NCBI RefSeq assembly: GCF_040548815.1
Contig: NZ_JBEPSM010000001.1
Location: forward strand, 1,426,001 to 1,490,000
Source of the DNA: Kaistia defluvii
GTDB lineage: Bacteria; Pseudomonadota; Alphaproteobacteria; Rhizobiales; Kaistiaceae
DNA: 64,000 nucleotides
Reading direction: 5' to 3'
Shown: one piece after another, positions 9,058 through 16,594 of the stretch
How the letters are laid out: each line of letters begins with the position of its first letter
Numbering within the stretch: the first letter of the stretch is position 1
Made by a program: the position numbers and the translations under genes
Notes under the pieces: generated by a model
Told to the model about the DNA's origin: nothing
The model's input: the letters and a program-made list of their open reading frames with translations, nothing else
The model's database searches: none

Positions 9058-10074
9058 CTAAACAAGTTCCGGCTGGATCAGCACCTTGCATTGCGTGGTG
9101 CGGCGGCGAAGGCTCTCGAAGATCTGCGGAACCGGTGACAGATCGATCCGATCGGTGATCAGCGCCTGGGGCGCGAACGGTCCGCCCCGTAGCGCATCGA
9201 GCGCGACGCCGAATTCGTTGCTCTGGTGAAAGAACACCGAGAAAAGCAGGTTCACTTCTTTGCTCAGCGCGACGAACGGATCCCATTCGTCGCCGCCGAT
9301 GCAGAGGCCGACGCCGACCACCGTGCCCTGCAGGCGAACGGCCGCAACGGCGGCCCCGAGCAGGCCGCGCTTGCCGACGCATTCGAAGACGATGTCCGGC
9401 GCGCCGCGGCAGGCATCGGCCAGGTTTTCAGACAGGCGCTCGCCAGAGAGGACGAAGTCCGTCGCGCCCAGCGCCAGTGCCCGCTCGCGTTGATGGTCGT
9501 GGATGTCGGCTACGACCACGCGCGACGCTCCCATCCGCCGCGCCCAGAAGGCGACGAGCAGCCCGATCGGGCCGGCTCCCAGAATGGCAACACGATCCCC
9601 GGGCTTCATGCCGGAACGCACGGTGCAATGCAGCGCGACCGACAAGGGCTCGGCCAGCGCGCCGTCCTCGAGCGGCACGTCGTCCGGCAGAATGTGGCAC
9701 TGGCGCGCCGCGACGGTCGCATATTCGGCATAGCCGCCGCCGATCAGCACCATCTCCGCGCAACGGGCGGAATCGCCGCGCCGGCAGGACTCGCAATGGC
9801 CGCAACCGCGCATCGGCACGACCGCGACCCGGTCGCCGATGCGGAAGTTGGTGACCGCCGATCCCAGAGCGACGATATCGCCGGCGAATTCATGGCCGAG
9901 CACGAAGCCCGCGCTGATGCCGAAGGGAACCGGATCCTCGGTAATGTGCAGATCGCTGCCGCAGATGCCGCAGGCGGCGATGCGCAGGACGACCTCGTCC
10001 GGGCCCGGAGTCGGATCGGGCACCGCGCCGATGCGCAGCGGCGCGCCGACCGTATCGAAGATGGCTGCTTTCAT
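9058..10074 (-). CDS. Zinc-dependent medium-chain alcohol dehydrogenase (338 aa)
   Basis: MDR-superfamily dehydrogenase. Catalytic zinc ligands are Cys38 in CGICGSDLH and His61-Glu62 in GHEFAG. The structural zinc lobe has Cys91, Cys94, Cys97 and Cys105. The NAD(P)-binding motif GAGPIGLL follows near residue 165. It would oxidise a secondary or benzylic alcohol, or a polyol such as sorbitol or threonine in better-known relatives. Here it sits between a Liv permease gene and the hydrolase gene, so it probably handles a side-chain alcohol of the imported phenolic. The downstream hydrolase start lies inside its 3' ribosome-site region, which suggests coupled expression. Confidence 0.86.
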   Translation of the reverse strand: MKAAIFDTVGAPLRIGAVPDPTPGPDEVVLRIAACGICGSDLHITEDPVPFGISAGFVLGHEFAGDIVALGSAVTNFRIGDRVAVVPMRGCGHCESCRRGDSARCAEMVLIGGGYAEYATVAARQCHILPDDVPLEDGALAEPLSVALHCTVRSGMKPGDRVAILGAGPIGLLVAFWARRMGASRVVVADIHDHQRERALALGATDFVLSGERLSENLADACRGAPDIVFECVGKRGLLGAAVAAVRLQGTVVGVGLCIGGDEWDPFVALSKEVNLLFSVFFHQSNEFGVALDALRGGPFAPQALITDRIDLSPVPQIFESLRRRTTQCKVLIQPELV

Positions 10075-10083
10075 GGAATTCCC

Positions 10084-11112
10084 CTATGGCCGGTTCGGAT
10101 CGACGAGCTTTCGCCGGATCGGGAACCACGGCGCATCCCATCGTTTCGAGATCAGGCCCCAGATGCCGGTGCGGGCATAAAGCGCGACCAGCAGCGTCAT
10201 CAGGCCGAGAACGACGAAATAGGTCGCGCCGTACGCGCCGAACCAGCGGTCGGCGATGAAGAAGATCAGCGCGCCGATCAGCACGCCCTCGATCGAGCCG
10301 ATGCCGCCGACCATGACGATGAAGATAGCAACATTCGCCCACATCGGGTCGAAGGCCGAGCCGGGCGTGATGCGCAACTGCGCCATGAAGTAGATCGCGC
10401 CGGCGAGGCCGCAGCCGACCGCCGAGGCGACATAGATCAGGAAACGCAGCTTGGCGACGTTGACGCCCTGGCTGGCGGCGGCGACCGGATTGTCGCGCAT
10501 GGCGATCAGCGCGAGGCCGTAGCGCGAGCGCAGCAGCCAGTAGCTGCCGCCCACCGTCAGCAACAGCATGCCGGCGCAGAGCAGCGACATCGCGACATTC
10601 CGCTCGAAAGCGGAATAGTCCTTCATCACCCGAAGCGACATGCCGGCGCCGGCATTGACGATCGGCAGGTTGGAGCAGACGAGGCGGAACACCTCCGCCA
10701 CGACCCACGTGCCGATCGAGAAATACGGCCCGTCGAGGCGGTGCAGCAGCAGATAGAGCGGCACGGCGAGCACCGCCGGCACCAGCAGCGACAGGAACAC
10801 CGCCAGGAACGGATTGATGCCGAAGGTCTGCGCCAACACGAACAGCGCGTAGCCCGCCGCTCCCATGAAAGCCTGCTGGCCGACCGAGACCAGGCCGGCA
10901 TAGCCGGCAAGCAGGTTCCACATCTGCGCGACGGCAATGTAGCAGCAGAGCACGAGGATCGAGCGGATCGTGCCGGTCGATGCCCACCAGGGCATCACGG
11001 CGACGGCGACGATGCCAGCCAGCGCCAGCGTCATGGCGATCCGGCCGGACGGGGTCTGGCGCTGGACCTGCACCTCGGGCACGGCGGTTGCGGCGTAGGA
11101 GACTGCGCTCAT
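10084..11112 (-). CDS. Branched-chain-amino-acid-type ABC transporter permease, LivM family (cassette 1, 342 aa)
   Basis: LivM-type inner-membrane permease with about ten hydrophobic segments. Family landmarks are NLLAGYAGLVSVGQQAFMGAAGYA, GPYFSIGTWVVAEVFR, the cytoplasmic EAA-like loop RYGLALIAMRDNPVAAASQGVNVAKLR, and GGIGSIEGVLIGALIFF. It pairs with the LivH-type permease whose stop it overlaps (ATGA). In catabolic operons this transporter family often imports aromatic acids rather than amino acids, which I infer here. The N-terminal about 25 residues before the first membrane helix are polar. Confidence 0.9.
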   Translation of the reverse strand: MSAVSYAATAVPEVQVQRQTPSGRIAMTLALAGIVAVAVMPWWASTGTIRSILVLCCYIAVAQMWNLLAGYAGLVSVGQQAFMGAAGYALFVLAQTFGINPFLAVFLSLLVPAVLAVPLYLLLHRLDGPYFSIGTWVVAEVFRLVCSNLPIVNAGAGMSLRVMKDYSAFERNVAMSLLCAGMLLLTVGGSYWLLRSRYGLALIAMRDNPVAAASQGVNVAKLRFLIYVASAVGCGLAGAIYFMAQLRITPGSAFDPMWANVAIFIVMVGGIGSIEGVLIGALIFFIADRWFGAYGATYFVVLGLMTLLVALYARTGIWGLISKRWDAPWFPIRRKLVDPNRP

Positions 11113-11972
11113 GTCGTTGCCTTTCCGAACAGGCCCTGCGGGCGCGTCGCCAGCACGAACAGGAAAACCAGATGCCCGGCGAGCACGCCGAAGCCAGGAT
11201 CGATGCGGAAGCCGATGGCCTGCGCGATGCCCAGCACCATCGAGCCCAGGAAGGCGCCCCAGACGGCGCCCATGCCGCCGATGATCACCGCCTCGAAGGC
11301 ATAGATCAGCTGGGCGGGGCCATCGGCTGGCGCCACGGTCGAACGGAGCGACTGGAACACGGCGGCAAAGCCCAGAATGCCGACCGCCACCGCCGTCGCC
11401 AGGGCATAGACGGCGCGCGGATTGATGCCCGTCATCGAGGCCGCCTCGACATCGGCAGAAGCCGCGCGAAGCGCCCGGCCGAAGCGCGTGTGCTTCAGCA
11501 CGATGTCGAGCCCCCAGGTCAGTCCGGTTGCGACCGCCAGCACGATCAGCGGCAGCACGCCGACATAGACGCCCGCGATCTCGATCGACTGGCTCTCGAT
11601 GCCATGGCCGGGCAGCGACCGGCTGTTGGCCGACCAGATCTGCAGCATCAGGTTCTGGAGCGCGATCGAAAGGCCGAAGGTCGCGATCAGCGAGGGCAGC
11701 GGATCGCTGCCGACCACGCGATTCAGCACCGCCTTCTGCAACAGCCAGCCCATCAGCACGGCGAGCGGCACCAGGATGATCAGCACCGAGACGGGTGCCA
11801 GCCCCCAGGCCGTCGCCATCGAGATGCCGATCAGCGACAGCAGGATGACCAGATCGCCATGGCTGATGTTGACGATCCGCATCACGCCAAACATCAGCGC
11901 CATGCCAAGCGCATATTGGGCGTACATGCCGCCCAGCAGGATGCCCTGCACCAATGCGTCAAACCACTCCAT
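11109..11972 (-). CDS. Branched-chain-amino-acid-type ABC transporter permease, LivH family (cassette 1, 287 aa)
   Basis: LivH-type permease, recognised by LVQGILLGGMYAQYALGMALMFGVMRIVNISHGD at the N terminus, by FGRALRAASADVEAASMTGINPRAVYALA (the ATPase-contacting loop) and by IYAFEAVIIGGMGAVWGAFLG. The ATG at 11972 has GGAG six bases upstream; a TTG four codons earlier is less likely. The gene starts 14 bases inside the end of the LivF gene and its own stop overlaps the LivM start, so cassette 1 is translated as a coupled unit. Confidence 0.9.
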   Translation of the reverse strand: MEWFDALVQGILLGGMYAQYALGMALMFGVMRIVNISHGDLVILLSLIGISMATAWGLAPVSVLIILVPLAVLMGWLLQKAVLNRVVGSDPLPSLIATFGLSIALQNLMLQIWSANSRSLPGHGIESQSIEIAGVYVGVLPLIVLAVATGLTWGLDIVLKHTRFGRALRAASADVEAASMTGINPRAVYALATAVAVGILGFAAVFQSLRSTVAPADGPAQLIYAFEAVIIGGMGAVWGAFLGSMVLGIAQAIGFRIDPGFGVLAGHLVFLFVLATRPQGLFGKATT

Positions 11973-12687
11973 GGCCCGCTCCAAAATAGGCTTTGCCGAT
12001 CTGTTCGCGCGTGACGTCGCCGGATTTGCCGGTCAGGGTCACGCGCCCCTCCAGCATGCAGTAGAGGCGGTCGGAGGCGGACTGGGCCAAGCCCACATCC
12101 TGCTCGACCACGATCATCGCCGTGCCGGCGGCGCGGATCTCAGGCAGCGCCGCGTAGATCTCGCGGATCACCTTCGGCGCGAGGCCGAGGCTGATCTCGT
12201 CGCAGAGCAGCACGCGCGGCTGGCAGAGCAGCGCGCGACCGATGGCAACCATCTGCTGCTGGCCGCCCGAGAGGCTCTGGACCTGCGACCGCGCCTTCTC
12301 GGCGAGGATCGGAAACAGCTTGTGCAGGCGCGACAGCGTCCAGCCGCCCTTGGCGCCGATGCGCGCGGCCTGGTCGATGGCGACGCGCAGATTGTCCTCC
12401 ACCGACATGCCGGTGAAGAGCCGCCGGCCTTCCGGCACGATGGCGATGCCCTTCTGCACCATGCGGTCGGTCGCCGTACCGCCGACGGGCTCGCCGTCCA
12501 GCCGCACCATCTCCTTCGCGACCGGCAAAAGGCCCATGATCGAGCGCAGGAAGGTGGACTTGCCGGCACCATTGGCGCCGATCAGTGCCACGGCCTCGCC
12601 GGCATGCAGTTCCGTATCGACGCCATACAGCGCCTGGAAATCCCCATAACGGGCGATCAGCCCATGGGTGGAAAGAACGGCGGTCAT
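11959..12687 (-). CDS. ABC transporter ATPase, LivF family (cassette 1, 242 aa)
   Basis: ATPase with Walker A GANGAGKST (residues about 37-45), the Q-loop, the signature LSGGQQQMVAIGRALL and Walker B LLCDEISLGLAP, all intact. LivF proteins hydrolyse ATP as a heterodimer with LivG to drive import. The correct start is the ATG at 12687, which overlaps the LivG stop (ATGA). The open frame continues 48 codons further upstream but that part is the antisense-like second frame of livG and has no LivF similarity. Its paralogue is at 20267-20971. Confidence 0.91.
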   Translation of the reverse strand: MTAVLSTHGLIARYGDFQALYGVDTELHAGEAVALIGANGAGKSTFLRSIMGLLPVAKEMVRLDGEPVGGTATDRMVQKGIAIVPEGRRLFTGMSVEDNLRVAIDQAARIGAKGGWTLSRLHKLFPILAEKARSQVQSLSGGQQQMVAIGRALLCQPRVLLCDEISLGLAPKVIREIYAALPEIRAAGTAMIVVEQDVGLAQSASDRLYCMLEGRVTLTGKSGDVTREQIGKAYFGAGHGVV

Positions 12688-13415
12688 GCCTCGATCCCCA
12701 TATAGACGCGCTGGACCTCGGGCAGCGCGATCACCTCGGCCGGCAGACCTTCCGCGATCTTCTCGCCGAAGTTCAGCACCAGCAGCCGGTCGGCCACCGC
12801 CATCAGCGCGTGCAGCACATGCTCGATCCACACGATGGTGATGCCGCGGTCGCGGATGCGGCGGACCAGCGCCACCAGTGCCTTCGATTCATCGTCGGTG
12901 AGCCCCCCGGCGATCTCGTCCAGGAGCAGCAGCTTCGGGTCCGAGGCGAGCGCCCGCGCCAGCTCCAGACGCTTGCGATCGAGCAGCGTCAGCGCGCCGG
13001 CCGAAACGTTGGCCTTGTCGTAGAGCTCGCATTCGCGCAGCACGTCGGCGCAGAAGGCGTAGCTCTGCTTCTCGGACCGGCCGCCGCCGAAAGCGGCGGC
13101 GACCAGCAGGTTCTCGAAGGTAGTCATGCCGGAATAGGGACGCGGGATCTGGTAGGTCCGCCCGATCCCCATCTGGCAGCGCTTGAAGGGCGGCTCGCCG
13201 CGCAGAGCCGTTTCGCCGAGCTGGATTTCGCCGCCCGACACCTTCAGATCGCCGCTGATCATGTTGAACAGCGTCGTCTTGCCGGCGCCGTTCGGGCCGA
13301 GGATGCCAAGCACCTCGCCCCGACGCACATCGAAACTCACTTCATGCAGGACGCGGGCGGCGCCGAAGGACTTCGACACACCGCGCGCTTTCAGCAGGAT
13401 TTCCCTGTCCATCAT
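12684..13415 (-). CDS. ABC transporter ATPase, LivG family (cassette 1, 243 aa)
   Basis: ATPase with Walker A GPNGAGKTT (near residue 36), the long LivG-specific insert (GIGRTYQIPRPYSGMTTFENLLVAA) and Walker B LLLLDEIAGGLT. The ABC signature is LTLLDRKRLELARAL rather than the usual LSGGQ; the same variant is in the second LivG at 20971-21687, so it is a subfamily trait and not a mutation. I give the start as the ATG at 13415 (MMDREI), which matches family N termini. An ATG at 13436, one base from the preceding SBP stop, would add seven residues. Confidence 0.9.
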   Translation of the reverse strand: MMDREILLKARGVSKSFGAARVLHEVSFDVRRGEVLGILGPNGAGKTTLFNMISGDLKVSGGEIQLGETALRGEPPFKRCQMGIGRTYQIPRPYSGMTTFENLLVAAAFGGGRSEKQSYAFCADVLRECELYDKANVSAGALTLLDRKRLELARALASDPKLLLLDEIAGGLTDDESKALVALVRRIRDRGITIVWIEHVLHALMAVADRLLVLNFGEKIAEGLPAEVIALPEVQRVYMGIEA

Positions 13416-13437
13416 CGTCCCCGCGTCCTGTCTCATC

Positions 13438-14745
13438 TCACCAGGCGATCGGCTGGATCTTCTGCTCAGGCGCGAAGAGCTGATTGACCGTGTTGTCGAC
13501 GATCTTCAGGTCGTAGGGCCACTTGTCGCCCTTCACCCACTGGCCGCCGAAGATCGGCGTCTTGCAGATGTTCTTGTGCGGCGAGCCGTCGAACTTGATG
13601 TGGCCGACCAGCGTCTGCAGGTCGGTCGATGCCATCGCGTCGCGGTTGGCCTCGCGGTCGAGCGGGTTGGACGAGCGCTTGAGAATGTCGATCGCGACCT
13701 CGAGCAGCGCGTGCGAGTAGCCAAGCGGCTGCGTCCACTGGCGCTTGGTATCCGCCTCCCACTGGGTGGCGATGTCCTGGCTGACCTGGCCGGTCAGCGA
13801 CGACTTGAACGGGAAGGCCGGCGTCCACCAGACTTCCGAGGACATGCCGTTACCGAGCGGTCCCATCGCCTCGACGCCGCCCGGGAACAGCAGCGCTGCC
13901 GCTACCGTGACCGCCTTCGGCTTGAAGCCCTGCTGGTTGCACTGGGTGACGAAGGTCTTCAAATCGTCCGGATAGGTGATGCCGCCGATGATCTCGCAGT
14001 TGTTCTTCTTGAACTCGGCGATCTGGGCCGAGAAATCATTGGTGCGCGGCTGGAAATAGCCGGGAACGACGACTTCGTAGCCGGCCTTTCGGGTCGGCAC
14101 CGGCAGGCCGTATTCCTCGTTGCCCCAGGTCTCGCCATCGATGTTCTGCGGGAACAGCATGCCGACCTTCTTGTTGGTCTCGAGCTGGTTCCAGAGACCG
14201 ACGAAGGTGTTGAGCGCCTCGTCGAGGCCCCAGAAGAAATGGTTGGTCCACTCGAAGGTCTGCTTGCCGCCGCCGCGTGGGAAGACGACCGCCTGCCACG
14301 GCGCGCCGGAGGAGATGCAGGGCGTCTCGTAGAGTTCCGCCTGCTCCGCTGCCGGCAGGATGGTGTCGGTGGTCGAGGCCGGGACGAGCAGGTGAATCTC
14401 GTCATTCAGGATCAGATTGCCGGCGATCTCGGCCGCCTTGTTCGGATTGGACTGGCTGTCGCGGTCGAGGATCTCGATCGCATAGGTGTCGCCATTGGCC
14501 GCCTGCAACTGGCCGCCGAGCAGCGCGCGAATCTTCTGCAGCGTGTAGCCGTCCGTCTCGCCGAACAGAGCGAGAGGGCCGGTCGTCGGGCTCAGATAGC
14601 CGACCTTGATCGTGCCGGCATTGGCGGCGCGGGCATAGCCGGGCAGAGCCAGCGTGCTGGCCGCGACGCTTGCGCCCAGCCCCTTGAGCACGGCTCGCCG
14701 GCTGGGGCGAATGCCGGATTTCACCAGCTTGTTGTAATAGGTCAT
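13438..14745 (-). CDS. ABC transporter substrate-binding protein, Liv/aromatic type (cassette 1, 435 aa)
   Basis: Periplasmic type I binding protein (Peripla_BP_6 family). The N terminus has a twin-arginine-like signal, SRRAVLKGLG followed by a hydrophobic stretch and a likely cut after GYARA. VGYLSPTTGPLALFGE opens the mature fold, and the C-terminal segment CKTPIFGGQW matches a similar segment in the second SBP at 21761-23035. It would capture the imported substrate, probably a phenolic acid, and deliver it to LivHM. Start 14745 follows GGGAGGGAACG. It is unusual for this class to be so large relative to LivJ (about 370 aa), but aromatic-operon members are commonly longer. Confidence 0.88.
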   Translation of the reverse strand: MTYYNKLVKSGIRPSRRAVLKGLGASVAASTLALPGYARAANAGTIKVGYLSPTTGPLALFGETDGYTLQKIRALLGGQLQAANGDTYAIEILDRDSQSNPNKAAEIAGNLILNDEIHLLVPASTTDTILPAAEQAELYETPCISSGAPWQAVVFPRGGGKQTFEWTNHFFWGLDEALNTFVGLWNQLETNKKVGMLFPQNIDGETWGNEEYGLPVPTRKAGYEVVVPGYFQPRTNDFSAQIAEFKKNNCEIIGGITYPDDLKTFVTQCNQQGFKPKAVTVAAALLFPGGVEAMGPLGNGMSSEVWWTPAFPFKSSLTGQVSQDIATQWEADTKRQWTQPLGYSHALLEVAIDILKRSSNPLDREANRDAMASTDLQTLVGHIKFDGSPHKNICKTPIFGGQWVKGDKWPYDLKIVDNTVNQLFAPEQKIQPIAW

Positions 14746-14817
14746 TGTCGTTCCCTCCCGTTGATAAGGTGTCTCCGGCCCCGCCCTCCTCGACGAAGCC
14801 GGCCTCAGGTCGAAGCG

Positions 14818-15636
14818 TCAGGTCATGCGCGTCAGGGCCCCGCCATCGATGACGATCAGCGAGCCGGTGAAGAGCGAGCCGGCCGGCGACGCCAGCAGCA
14901 GTGCCAGGCCCTTGATGTCCTCGATGTCGCCGATACGCCCGATCAGCGACTGGCTCTCGAAGGCGGCGCGGTCGGCCTTGTTGCGCAGTCTTCCTCCGGC
15001 GATGTTGGTGATGAACGGGCCCGGCAGGATCGCGTTGACGCGGATGCCATAGGCGCCGAGTTCCATGGCCATGTGGCGCACGAAATGGTTCACCGCGGCC
15101 TTGGCCGGCATGTAGGACGTGCCGACAATGCTCTCGTTGATCATCGAGGCGATCGACGACGTGACGATGATCTCGCCGCCGCCATTCGGCTTCATGTGGC
15201 GGACGGCGTTCTTCACCGTCGTGTAGACCGAGTTCAGATTGAGCTCGATGCCCCGATCCCACTGCTCGTCGGGAATGTTCTCGATCGCCCCACCCGGAAA
15301 TCGCTCGCCGGTCACCGTGTTGAAGCCGGGACCGGGATCGATGCCCGCATTGGCGAAGACCGTATCGATGCGGCCATGCTTGGCCACGACGGCGTCAAAG
15401 GCCGCCGCCATGGCCGGACGATCGCTCACATCCACCATCTGGGACCAGACGTCCCAACCCTTGGCCGTCATGTCCGAGACGAGCCGCGCCGTGCCCTCCG
15501 CGTCTATATCGAAGATGCAGACCCTGGCGCCATGCTCGGCCATGATCTCGGCATAGGCCCGGCCGATGCCGCTGGCGCCGCCGGTGACGATCACCGACTT
15601 GCCCCTGACATCGAACATTTTCTCCAGCGCGGCCAT
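14818..15636 (-). CDS. Short-chain dehydrogenase/reductase (272 aa)
   Basis: Classical SDR with the cofactor loop TGGASGIG at residues 18-25, FANAG at about 94-98, a catalytic serine near 160, and Tyr175 and Lys179 in SYMPAKAAV. IFDIDAEG after the second strand carries an aspartate at the end of beta-2, which favours NAD(H). It oxidises or reduces a hydroxy or keto group. Position between the ring-cleavage dioxygenase gene and a Liv cassette suggests a role on a side chain or dihydrodiol of the aromatic substrate; the substrate is unknown. Confidence 0.83.
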   Translation of the reverse strand: MAALEKMFDVRGKSVIVTGGASGIGRAYAEIMAEHGARVCIFDIDAEGTARLVSDMTAKGWDVWSQMVDVSDRPAMAAAFDAVVAKHGRIDTVFANAGIDPGPGFNTVTGERFPGGAIENIPDEQWDRGIELNLNSVYTTVKNAVRHMKPNGGGEIIVTSSIASMINESIVGTSYMPAKAAVNHFVRHMAMELGAYGIRVNAILPGPFITNIAGGRLRNKADRAAFESQSLIGRIGDIEDIKGLALLLASPAGSLFTGSLIVIDGGALTRMT

Positions 15637-15698
15637 CAGTTTACTCCCGTTTGTTCCATAGAGATCTGAGCGCAGACGCCGCCCGGCGTCCGCTGCGA

Positions 15699-16586
15699 TC
15701 AGCCCTTCTTGCGCGACAGTACGAAGTCGAATTCCACGTCGTAGAACGGCGCCTCGATGCCGACCTTGGCCGCAGCCTCCGCGTCCTCGACCTTACGGAA
15801 CTCGGCCAGCAGGCTTTCCTTCACGCCGAAGACGGCGTCGGAATTGATGTACGGATCGTCGGGATCGAAGATGTGTGTGGTGAGCGGGTCGAAGCCCTCG
15901 GCCTCGACGATGTAGTGCAGATGCGCCGGCCGGTACGGGTGGCGACCGAGCGCGCCGAGCAGCTTGCCGACAGGGCCGTCATCGGGGATCGGGTAGTATT
16001 TCGGCTTCACGCCCCGGAACCAGTAGCGCCCGTCGGCATCGGTGCGGAACACGCCGCGCAGGTTGAACTCGGGCTGGATGCCCTGCTGCTGGACGTCGTA
16101 GAAGCCCTCGTCATTCGCCTGCCAGACGTCGATCTTGGCGCCGGCGATCGGCTTGCTCTCGGTATCGAGGATGCGGCCATGCACGAACATCGGCTCGCCC
16201 TTCTGGTCGAGGCAGATGTTGGAGCCCATCGGCAATTCCGGCGCGTCGGCGACATGGAACGGCCCGAGCACCGTCGATTCCGAAGCACCGGACGGCTTGC
16301 GGTTGTTGATCGCATCGACCAGCATCGAGACGCCGAGTACGTCCGACAGCAGGATGTATTCCTGCCGCCAGTCGTTGCAGATCTGACCCGTCTGCGTGAG
16401 GAACATTATGGCGGCGAACCACTCTTCCTGGGTCGGCTCGATCTCCTTGACCGCCTCATGCAGCTTGCGGGTGATGACTTCCATCACCTGCTTCAGCCGT
16501 TCGTCCTTGGCGTTGCGGTTGCGCGCGACGACGACGTCGGCGGAGTCGGCTTCGGTGAAGTAGCCATATTCGTGTTCGTCGATCAT
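15699..16586 (-). CDS. Intradiol ring-cleavage dioxygenase, hydroxyquinol 1,2-dioxygenase type (295 aa)
   Basis: Non-haem Fe(III) intradiol dioxygenase. All four iron ligands can be aligned: Tyr163 in GFYD, Tyr198 in KYYPIP, His222 and His224 in RPAHLHY. The N-terminal helical dimerisation domain (residues 1-100) is present, and length suits the catechol/hydroxyquinol group. Hydroxyquinol 1,2-dioxygenases convert 1,2,4-trihydroxybenzene directly to maleylacetate; a maleylacetate reductase gene in the same array and the absence of a cycloisomerase make this assignment better than catechol 1,2-dioxygenase. The ATG at 16586 is the first in-frame methionine that fits; upstream open frame is the shadow of the monooxygenase gene. 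Confidence 0.85.
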   Translation of the reverse strand: MIDEHEYGYFTEADSADVVVARNRNAKDERLKQVMEVITRKLHEAVKEIEPTQEEWFAAIMFLTQTGQICNDWRQEYILLSDVLGVSMLVDAINNRKPSGASESTVLGPFHVADAPELPMGSNICLDQKGEPMFVHGRILDTESKPIAGAKIDVWQANDEGFYDVQQQGIQPEFNLRGVFRTDADGRYWFRGVKPKYYPIPDDGPVGKLLGALGRHPYRPAHLHYIVEAEGFDPLTTHIFDPDDPYINSDAVFGVKESLLAEFRKVEDAEAAAKVGIEAPFYDVEFDFVLSRKKG

Positions 16587-16594
16587 GGGGTTCC

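Noticed and set aside
9226..11304. 692-codon plus-strand open frame opposite the dehydrogenase and permease genes.
   Set aside because: Its composition is typical of an antisense shadow, and both genes on the other strand have complete family motifs and coupled starts.
12585..13487. Long plus-strand open frames opposite the Liv ATPase genes.
   Set aside because: Low-complexity His/Arg/Asp-rich translations with no domain; they result from the GC-rich third positions of the real genes.
13484..13499. A RutR-box-like sequence, TTGACCGTGTTGTCGA.
   Set aside because: It lies inside the coding sequence of the cassette 1 binding protein, far from any promoter, and is explained by its codons.
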